Shown here: piece after piece, positions 39,925-45,862 of the stretch
Layout of the letters: each line of letters opens with the position of its first letter
Position numbering within the stretch: position 1 is the stretch's first letter
From: an uncultured Porphyromonadaceae bacterium
GTDB taxonomy: Bacteria > Bacteroidota > Bacteroidia > Bacteroidales > Muribaculaceae
DNA length: 45,862 nt
Direction: 5' to 3'
Assembly: GCA_900541865.1 (NCBI GenBank)
Contig: UQLO01000025.1
Location: 1 to 45,862, forward strand
The notes under the pieces: generated by a model
The model's input: only the letters and a program-made list of their open reading frames with translations
Told to the model about the DNA's origin: nothing
Databases searched by the model: none
Translations under genes and position numbers: made by a program

Positions 39925-41928
39925 ATGATTGCATTTGCAATTCTGGCTACCGTGGCGATATTTCTCGCCACGGTAAGCCTTTTTCCGGGCGCGGAGTGGG
40001 TCTACTCGTCGTGGCCGGCAGTTGTTCTGTGGGCCGCGTTGGCGGTAAGCTCCGTTTGGGTGATAGTGCGCCGCAAACTGTGGCGCCGACCTGCCGTGTT
40101 CGCTTTGCACGCGGCTTTTTTGGTTATACTGGCCGGGGCACTGACGACGCATCTGTGCGGCACTTCGCGCACAGTCAGTCTCACCGTGGGAGAAAGCGCT
40201 GAAATAGGCAGTTCGCGCCTTACGCTGACCGATTTCCATATCGAATACTACCCCGGCACGGCAGCCCCGTGCGACTTCGTGGCCGGAGTGGAAGTCGACG
40301 GTCGCGCCGCAATGGTGTCGATGAACCGCGTTGCAACGGCTTCGGGGCGACGCATCTTCCTGACGTCGTGCCTTCCGGATGCCTCGGGGTGCACGTTCAC
40401 CGTGTCGGCCGACGCCGCCGGCACTGCTGTGACCTACGCAGGCTATCTTCTGCTGCTTCTTTCCATGGGAGCCTGCCTTCTGCGCCGTCCCGGCAAGCGC
40501 GCTGCGGCCGCATTAGCCCTTGTTGGCGTCGTGCCGAGTGTGTGGGGCGCTCCGCAGGCACTCCCGGAGCCGGTGGCCGCTGAGTTCGGCAATCTCTATG
40601 TATACCACGCCGACCGCGTGGCTCCGCTGAGCACGCTGGCCCGCGATTTTACCCTCAAAGTCTACGGCAGCACCTCCTATGAGGGTCTCACGCCCGAGCA
40701 GGTGCTCACCGGATGGCTTTTCTACTACGACTCCTGGAAAACGGACCCCGGAATACGCATCAAGGACGGCGCCACTCGGCGCGCTCTGGGCGCGGGCTCG
40801 CGCTTCAGCCTCAACGACTTCTTCGGGCCGCAGGGCTATCGCTTCGACGACGCCGACCATGCCGAGGCCAACGAGAAATTCGGTCTTGTCAGCAGCGCGG
40901 CCGCCGGTTCGCTCTGGCGCATCTTTCCCTACCGAGCCGACACCATCAGCAGCTCCGGCGCCGTGGAGTGGCTCTCGCCCGTGGGCAGTCTGCCGCCCGA
41001 AATGGAGGTCGACGATTGGCGCATGACGCGCCACAGTCTCAGCTACGTAGCCGAACTCGTGGCGCAGGCCGACTGGGAGCACGCCTCCGAGACGGTCCGT
41101 AAGATAGGCCGCTACCAACTGCTCAAATGCCCGGCCGGTCTGCTTCCCTCGCCGGGGCGCATACGCGCCGAGCGCATCTTCCTGGGATGCGCGGGAAGCA
41201 TTTGGCCCATTATCGTCCTTGCGGCCGGCGGCATCGCTCTTATGGTATGGCCACGACCGCGTATGGCCCGCATTCTGCTTTGGCTGGGTGCGCTATGGGT
41301 TGCTGCGCTGACCGCACTTAACTGGTATGCCTCCGGACATCTGCCGATGGGCAACGGCTACGAGACCATGCAGTGGATGGCCATCTTCGGGCTTGTGGCC
41401 TGCTGGCTGCTGGGACGCCGACACCCCATGGCGTTGCCTATGGGTGCCGTGGTGGCCGCATTGGCGCTCGCAGTTGCCCTGATGGGCCAGCGCAATCCTC
41501 AGCTGACCAACCTTATGCCCGTGCTGCGTTCGCCCCTGCTGAGCGTGCATGTGCTCACCGTGATGCTCGCCTATGCCCTGCTGGCCATAATGGCACTGGC
41601 TTCGGCGCTATGGCTTTGCGGACGGCGCGACATGCTGTCCACGGCTCGCGCCCTGCTGCGCCCCGCCGTATTCCTTCTTGCCGCCGGAATATTCATCGGC
41701 GCCGTGTGGGCAAACATGAGCTGGGGGCGCTACTGGGGTTGGGACCCCAAGGAAGTTTGGGCACTCATCACCATGATAGTCTACAGCTTCCCGCTGCACC
41801 GGGCCACGCTGCCGTGGTTTGGCCGCGACCGCGTCTTCGCCTGGTGGACCCTGGGCGCCTTCGCCACCGTCATCATGACCTATGTCGGCGTCAACTTCCT
41901 CCTGGGCGGCCTCCACAGCTACGCCTGA
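39925..41928 (+). CDS. Fused ResB-CcsA cytochrome c synthase (System II)
   Basis: A 667-aa inner-membrane protein. The N-terminal part is ResB/Ccs1-like: two hydrophobic segments, the second with a histidine (FALHAAFLVILAGALTT), a periplasmic domain (about 85-170) and a third segment. A further periplasmic region (about 195-410) leads to CcsA, with several membrane segments and the tryptophan-rich heme-handling motif W604-G-W-D607-P-K-E-V-W612 preceded by NMSWGRYW. System II proteins export heme and attach it to CxxCH cysteines. Fused ResBC forms are known in Bacteroidetes and epsilonproteobacteria. It ends the imelysin operon and would mature the di-heme protein directly upstream. Whether it also serves other cytochromes of the cell cannot be seen. 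Confidence 0.92.
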   Translation: MIAFAILATVAIFLATVSLFPGAEWVYSSWPAVVLWAALAVSSVWVIVRRKLWRRPAVFALHAAFLVILAGALTTHLCGTSRTVSLTVGESAEIGSSRLTLTDFHIEYYPGTAAPCDFVAGVEVDGRAAMVSMNRVATASGRRIFLTSCLPDASGCTFTVSADAAGTAVTYAGYLLLLLSMGACLLRRPGKRAAAALALVGVVPSVWGAPQALPEPVAAEFGNLYVYHADRVAPLSTLARDFTLKVYGSTSYEGLTPEQVLTGWLFYYDSWKTDPGIRIKDGATRRALGAGSRFSLNDFFGPQGYRFDDADHAEANEKFGLVSSAAAGSLWRIFPYRADTISSSGAVEWLSPVGSLPPEMEVDDWRMTRHSLSYVAELVAQADWEHASETVRKIGRYQLLKCPAGLLPSPGRIRAERIFLGCAGSIWPIIVLAAGGIALMVWPRPRMARILLWLGALWVAALTALNWYASGHLPMGNGYETMQWMAIFGLVACWLLGRRHPMALPMGAVVAALALAVALMGQRNPQLTNLMPVLRSPLLSVHVLTVMLAYALLAIMALASALWLCGRRDMLSTARALLRPAVFLLAAGIFIGAVWANMSWGRYWGWDPKEVWALITMIVYSFPLHRATLPWFGRDRVFAWWTLGAFATVIMTYVGVNFLLGGLHSYA

Positions 41929-41994
41929 GGGGGTGTGAAAATAGAATTTGTGCCTTTTTGTGTGTAAGAGTGGCGCTATGTGGGATTTTTTTGC

Positions 41995-42002
41995 TATATT
42001 TG
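41995..42002 (+). promoter_or_regulatory. -7 box of the secDF promoter
   Basis: TATATTTG matches the consensus, 54 nt before the ATG at 42057. A -33 TTG at the standard distance was not found. Confidence 0.5.
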
Positions 42003-42056
42003 CCCGCTGAAATCAACGCTATTGAAATTTATTAATAAACTAACCATAATTATTAC

Positions 42057-44951
42057 ATGCAAAGCAAAGGAAATTTAGGCAGCGTCGTGGCAGGCGTAAT
42101 TGCCGTATTTCTGGTGCTGGTCTGCCTGTTCTACCTCTCGTTCACTTATATATCGAACAGCTACGAGGGTAAGGCTGAGCAGTATGCGTTGGCGCAGAGC
42201 CAGGGCAACAGCAACGACGCCTACAACCAGGCTTACAAGCACTACATGGACTCCCTCGGGGACTCCAAAGTCTACATGGGATATTACACCCTCAACGAAG
42301 TCCGCAAATGGGGCGTAGGCCTCGGCCTTGACCTCAAGGGCGGCATGAACGTGATTCTGCAGGTCGACATGCCGGATATGATCCGCTCGATGAAGTCCGG
42401 CGCAACGGACTCTACCTTCGAGCGCGCTCTTGCCGGAGCGCAGAATGCAGTTCGCACGCACGCCACCGACGACTTCGTGAGCGAGTTTGTTTCGCTCTAC
42501 CGCCAGGCCAAGCCTCAGGCCGACTTCTCGGTTGTGTTCCAGGGCATCGTATCATCCGGTGCTTCGGACGACGCCGTTAAGTCGACCCTCAAGAGCCAGG
42601 TAAAGGACCGCGTGGACAACTCGGCCACCAACGTTCTCCGCAATCGTATCGACCAGTTCGGCGTAGTTTCGCCCAACATCCAGGTTCTCCAGGGCAAGGA
42701 CGGCCAGATACTGCTTGAGCTCCCCGGCGTGAAGGACCACGACCGCGTGCGCACCCTGCTGGAACGCTCGGCCAACCTTGAATTCTACGAAACCTTCACC
42801 GCCGATCAGGTTCTTACTTCGCTGACGCGCCTTGTGCAGGCTGCTTCGGCCGACACCACCCTCAACGTTGCTCCCCTTGCCAACCTTCTTGGCCAGGGCA
42901 TGGGCTACGGCGCCACCGTGGGCTACGCTCCCGATGCACGCGCCATGGCTCAGATCAACGAGGTGCTTGCCTCGCCGGCCGCCCGCGCCAACCTCAACCC
43001 CGAGCTCCGTCTGCGCTGGGCAGTCAAGCCCACCATCCGTCAGGGCCAGAACAACACCGAGGTCAACCTTGGCTACGCTCTCTATGCCCTTAAAGCCAAC
43101 GGCGGCCGCCCGGCCCTCGACGGCAAAGCAGTTGCCGACGCCTCGTCGAACTACGATCCTCTGCGCGGCAACGAAGTTTCGATGCGCATGAACAGCGAAG
43201 GCGCCCGCAACTGGGCCCGCATCACCGGCCAGAACATCAACCGTCAGGTTGCCATCGTGCTTGACGACGTTGTGTACTCGGCCCCCAATGTAAACGACAA
43301 AATCGAGGGCGGCAGCTCGTCGATTACCGGCGACTTCACCCTCGAAGAAGCGCGCGACCTCGCCAACGTGCTCAAGTCGGGCCGTATGGACGCCAAGGTT
43401 ACCATCATCTCCGACATGGTAGTTGGCCCGTCGCTGGGTAAGCAGGCTATCAAGGCCGGCATCATCTCCTTCGTGGTGGCTCTGGTGCTGTTGATGATTT
43501 TCATGATCTGCTTCTACGGCTTCATCCCCGGCATTGTTGCCAACCTGTGCCTTATCTTCAACCTCTTCTTCACCATCGGTATACTTGCCTCGTTCCAGGC
43601 AGTGCTCACCATGAGCGGCATCGCCGGTATCGTGCTCTCGCTGGGTATGGCCGTCGACGCCAACGTGCTTATCTTCGAGCGCACCAAGGAAGAGCTTCGC
43701 GCCGGCAAGAACGTACGCAATGCCCTTGCCGACGGCTACAGCAACGCCTTCTCGGCCATCTTCGACTCCAACCTCACTTCGATTATCACCGGCGTGATCC
43801 TGCTGCTCTTCGGCACCGGCCCCATCAAGGGCTTCGCCACCACGCTGATCATCGGTCTGGTCTGCTCCTTCTTCACTGCAGTCTACCTGAGCCGTCTGTT
43901 CTTCTCGTGGATGAGCCGCACCAAGGCTTTCAACAACCTTACCTTCACCACCTCGCTGGGCAAGAAGATGTTTGTCAACTCCCACGTCAACTTCATCGGC
44001 CAGCGTAAGATCAGCTTCGCCGTTGTCGGCATCATCATTGCCGTGGTGGTTTGCTCGCTCTTCATCCGCGGCCTCAACCAGGGTATTGACTTCTCCGGCG
44101 GCCGCAACTACATCGTCAAGCTCGACAAGGAAGTAGAGCCCTCTGCCATCCAGCAGGCTCTGGCTCCCCGCTTCGACGGCGCTTCCGTTTCGGTCATCAA
44201 CATCGAAAGCTCCAACCAGGTGCGCGTGTCGACCAACTACAAGATCGACGAGGAAGGCACCGGCACCGAGGCCGAAATCACCGGCATTCTCTTCGATGTG
44301 CTCTCCAACATGACCAATGCCAACGGTGAGCTCATCCTCCCCGAGGGCATTACCCCCGAGCAGTTCTCGACCTCCGACGTCGACAACGGTCTGATCAGCT
44401 CCCAGAAGGTGGGCCCGTCGGTAGCCGACGATATGAAGAAAGATGCCTACATCGCCGTTTCCATCGCGCTGCTGGCTATGTTCCTCTACATCCTTCTGCG
44501 CTTCCGCAACGTTGCCTTCTCGCTGGGCGCTCTTGCCGCCGTTGCCTTCACTGCCTTCACCATCATCGGCTTCTACAGTATCTTCTACGGCGCTTTCCCC
44601 TTCGCAATGGAAATTGACCAGAGCTTCATAGCAGCTATCCTGACGGTGATTGGTTATCAGATCAACGACACCGTGGTGGTATTCGACCGCGTGCGCGAGA
44701 ACACGGCCCTCTATCCCAAGCAGGACTTCTTCAACACTCTGAACAACTCCATCAACACCACCCTGAGCCGTACGATCATGACTTCGGCCTCCACCATCCT
44801 GGTGCTCCTTTGCATCTTCATCCTTGGTGGCGACGCTATCCGCAGCTTCACCTTCGCAATGCTCTTCGGTGTTATCATCGGTACGCTGGCAACCATCTAC
44901 GTGGCCTGCCCCGTGGCTTACCTGACCAACCGCCGTTCCGCCAAGAAATAA
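42057..44951 (+). CDS. secDF: Protein translocase subunit SecDF (fused)
   Basis: A 964-aa fused SecD-SecF, which uses the proton gradient to pull exported proteins through SecYEG. The SecD part starts with one membrane segment (about 6-30) and the periplasmic P1 region with GLGLDLKGGMNVILQVDM (about 88). IVLDDVVYSAPNVNDKI and the five-segment block with SLGMAVDANVLIFERTKEE follow. SecF starts near residue 635 (FIGQRKISFAVVGI), with GIDFSGGRNYIVKL and the matching block ILTVIGYQINDTVVVFDRVREN. Both D-V/T-V-V/L-x-F-x-R motifs for proton transport are intact. Fusion and length are usual for Bacteroidetes. It is a single-gene unit closed by a very strong terminator. Confidence 0.97.
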   Translation: MQSKGNLGSVVAGVIAVFLVLVCLFYLSFTYISNSYEGKAEQYALAQSQGNSNDAYNQAYKHYMDSLGDSKVYMGYYTLNEVRKWGVGLGLDLKGGMNVILQVDMPDMIRSMKSGATDSTFERALAGAQNAVRTHATDDFVSEFVSLYRQAKPQADFSVVFQGIVSSGASDDAVKSTLKSQVKDRVDNSATNVLRNRIDQFGVVSPNIQVLQGKDGQILLELPGVKDHDRVRTLLERSANLEFYETFTADQVLTSLTRLVQAASADTTLNVAPLANLLGQGMGYGATVGYAPDARAMAQINEVLASPAARANLNPELRLRWAVKPTIRQGQNNTEVNLGYALYALKANGGRPALDGKAVADASSNYDPLRGNEVSMRMNSEGARNWARITGQNINRQVAIVLDDVVYSAPNVNDKIEGGSSSITGDFTLEEARDLANVLKSGRMDAKVTIISDMVVGPSLGKQAIKAGIISFVVALVLLMIFMICFYGFIPGIVANLCLIFNLFFTIGILASFQAVLTMSGIAGIVLSLGMAVDANVLIFERTKEELRAGKNVRNALADGYSNAFSAIFDSNLTSIITGVILLLFGTGPIKGFATTLIIGLVCSFFTAVYLSRLFFSWMSRTKAFNNLTFTTSLGKKMFVNSHVNFIGQRKISFAVVGIIIAVVVCSLFIRGLNQGIDFSGGRNYIVKLDKEVEPSAIQQALAPRFDGASVSVINIESSNQVRVSTNYKIDEEGTGTEAEITGILFDVLSNMTNANGELILPEGITPEQFSTSDVDNGLISSQKVGPSVADDMKKDAYIAVSIALLAMFLYILLRFRNVAFSLGALAAVAFTAFTIIGFYSIFYGAFPFAMEIDQSFIAAILTVIGYQINDTVVVFDRVRENTALYPKQDFFNTLNNSINTTLSRTIMTSASTILVLLCIFILGGDAIRSFTFAMLFGVIIGTLATIYVACPVAYLTNRRSAKK

Positions 44952-44974
44952 AGCGGAAACCGCATAAACCCTTA

Positions 44975-45012
44975 GAAGGGACGCGCCGACACGGCGCGTC
45001 CCTTCGCTTTTT
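44975..45012 (+). terminator. Terminator of secDF
   Basis: GAAGGGACGCGCCG (44975-44988) and CGGCGCGTCCCTTC (44992-45005) form a perfect 14-bp stem with an ACA loop, followed by GCTTTTTC. Confidence 0.92.
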
Positions 45013-45014
45013 CA

Positions 45015-45295
45015 AAAGAGAACTCCGTAGGAGTTCAATATAGTGGCGCGGGGTGACTACACCGGGATTCCGTCCACCCACCCGAATCAGCGACCCTGTC
45101 AGGGGTCGAACCTCGGCGAAAGATCGCGGACCGTGTTCGACCCCGACGGGGTCGCCTCCTTTGATATGTGATTCTTACCGGGGGTTGTCACCCCCGGCTA
45201 CCCTCTTGAACCGCTACGCGGTTCTTTTTTCAATGGTTTAAGCGCATGTTTGCGGGACCTTTCGCGGCTTGCGAGCTGGAAGCTCGCCCTCCTTG
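45015..45295. repeat. First copy of a repeat unit with 567-bp period
   Basis: This segment recurs 567 bp downstream (45582-45862). The first 65 nt differ at several bases; from about 45080 on I see no difference. It holds, in order, the hairpins GAACTCC-GTA-GGAGTTC (45020-45036), CGACCCTG..AGGGGTCG (45091-45108), CGACCCC-GAC-GGGGTCG (45138-45154), CCGGGGG..CCCCCGG (45178-45197), GAACCGC-TAC-GCGGTTC plus six T (45208-45230) and GCGAGCT-GGA-AGCTCGC (45271-45287). It is non-coding as far as can be judged. Confidence 0.9.
45208..45230 (+). terminator. Terminator-like hairpin inside the repeat unit
   Basis: GAACCGC-TAC-GCGGTTC followed by six T residues, identical to the hairpin at 25529 and repeated at 45775-45797. 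Confidence 0.65.
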
Positions 45296-45581
45296 GGGCT
45301 GCCCATTTTACATTCTACGATAAATCCCGGGTTACCCGATGCATACCGTTGGAGCGGGATTTTTCGCATTAAACCGTTTTTTCTTGCTCTTTCCAGGCTT
45401 ACTTTCCGTCGGTTCGGAACGGCATCCCTTTGGGATGCAAATCAAGGGACGTTTTTTCCACCGGATGAATCCGCTAACATAAAACGGGGCGGCGTTGCTG
45501 CCCTTTCTCGGGAAAAGTTAGTTTCGTCGGGTCGGCGGGGATTACAAATCCCCGCTCCATAGCGCTGAGGATAATCCGCTG
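45296..45581. repeat. Spacer between the two repeat copies, with further hairpins
   Basis: No gene. It contains GCATCCC-TTT-GGGATGC (45422-45438) and GCGGGGATT-ACA-AATCCCCGC (45535-45555), hairpins of the same short-stem, 3-nt-loop build. Whether the spacer itself repeats beyond the right edge cannot be seen. Confidence 0.7.
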
Positions 45582-45862
45582 AAAAAGAACTCCGTAGGAG
45601 TTCAAGAATGTAGCGCGGGGTGACAACCCCGGGAATCCGTCCACCCAACCGAATCAGCGACCCTGTCAGGGGTCGAACCTCGGCGAAAGATCGCGGACCG
45701 TGTTCGACCCCGACGGGGTCGCCTCCTTTGATATGTGATTCTTACCGGGGGTTGTCACCCCCGGCTACCCTCTTGAACCGCTACGCGGTTCTTTTTTCAA
45801 TGGTTTAAGCGCATGTTTGCGGGACCTTTCGCGGCTTGCGAGCTGGAAGCTCGCCCTCCTTG
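45582..45862. repeat. Second copy of the 567-bp-period repeat unit, cut by the window edge
   Basis: Matches 45015-45295 with the same hairpins in the same order (terminator-like hairpin at 45775-45797). The copy runs into the end of the window, so further units may follow. Confidence 0.9.

Noticed and set aside
35832..39971. A 1379-codon minus-strand open frame across the imelysin operon
   Set aside because: Same reasoning: it crosses three recognised genes antisense and has no promoter, domain or signal.
45053..45241. Duplicate 62-codon open frames in the two 45-kb repeats (also 45620-45808)
   Set aside because: They read straight through the palindromes and the copies differ in ways that follow the DNA repeat. 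Conservation is explained by the duplication, with no start context or family.
45015..45862. CRISPR array
   Set aside because: The repeat period is 567 bp with only two copies, units are themselves composites of different hairpins, and no cas gene is near.

Overview
The window looks like chromosomal DNA of a GC-rich member of the Bacteroidales, and a Muribaculaceae-like gut organism is my best guess. The evidence is a SusC/SusD pair, exported proteins sharing a type IX-like C-terminal tail, a fused SecDF, LytS/LytT-type signalling, a 29-residue AURKAIP1/COX24-type basic protein next to an HU gene, and promoters of the Bacteroidetes form (TTG about 20 nt upstream of TAnnTTTG) with few Shine-Dalgarno sequences. 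The family assignment is inference; the phylum-level call is firm. No rRNA, tRNA, CRISPR array, phage gene or transposase gene was recognised.

Layout. 1-3145: terminators and a large exported FN3/CUB-like protein on the minus strand. 3302-5051: a minus-strand two-component system (LytTR regulator overlapping its histidine kinase). 5194-10834: a divergent coiled-coil lipoprotein, then a SusC-SusD pair whose promoter contains a perfect 9-bp inverted repeat. 11146-12453: an exported orphan protein with its own promoter and terminator. 12582-21945: housekeeping genes (PcrA/UvrD helicase, Cof-type HAD phosphatase, YbjN-like protein, TopA, RluA-type pseudouridine synthase, AraC-type regulator, DUF308 membrane protein, and a second HAD phosphatase starting at TTG). 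22166-25117: HU, the 29-aa basic protein and an RNase E/G with a long disordered tail.

25118-26073 is gene-free and rich in inverted repeats, including a perfect 32-bp one and a MITE-like element. 26074-33865 encodes an M6-family metalloprotease and a 1507-aa FN3/cleaved-adhesin protein. 33953-35434 is a CPA1 antiporter.

35631-41928 is a probable operon for iron/heme handling: outer-membrane beta-barrel, imelysin lipoprotein, di-heme oxidoreductase lipoprotein and a fused ResB-CcsA cytochrome c synthase. The synthase would attach heme to the two CxxCH motifs of the di-heme protein encoded just before it. 42057-44951 is SecDF, closed by a strong terminator. 45015 to the end is a tandem 567-bp-period repeat made of short hairpins, related to the 25.3-25.6 kb repeat region.

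Most novel material: the modular hairpin repeats, many with a constant 7-bp stem and 3-nt loop, and the imelysin/di-heme/ResBC cluster. Most of the rest is ordinary core genome.
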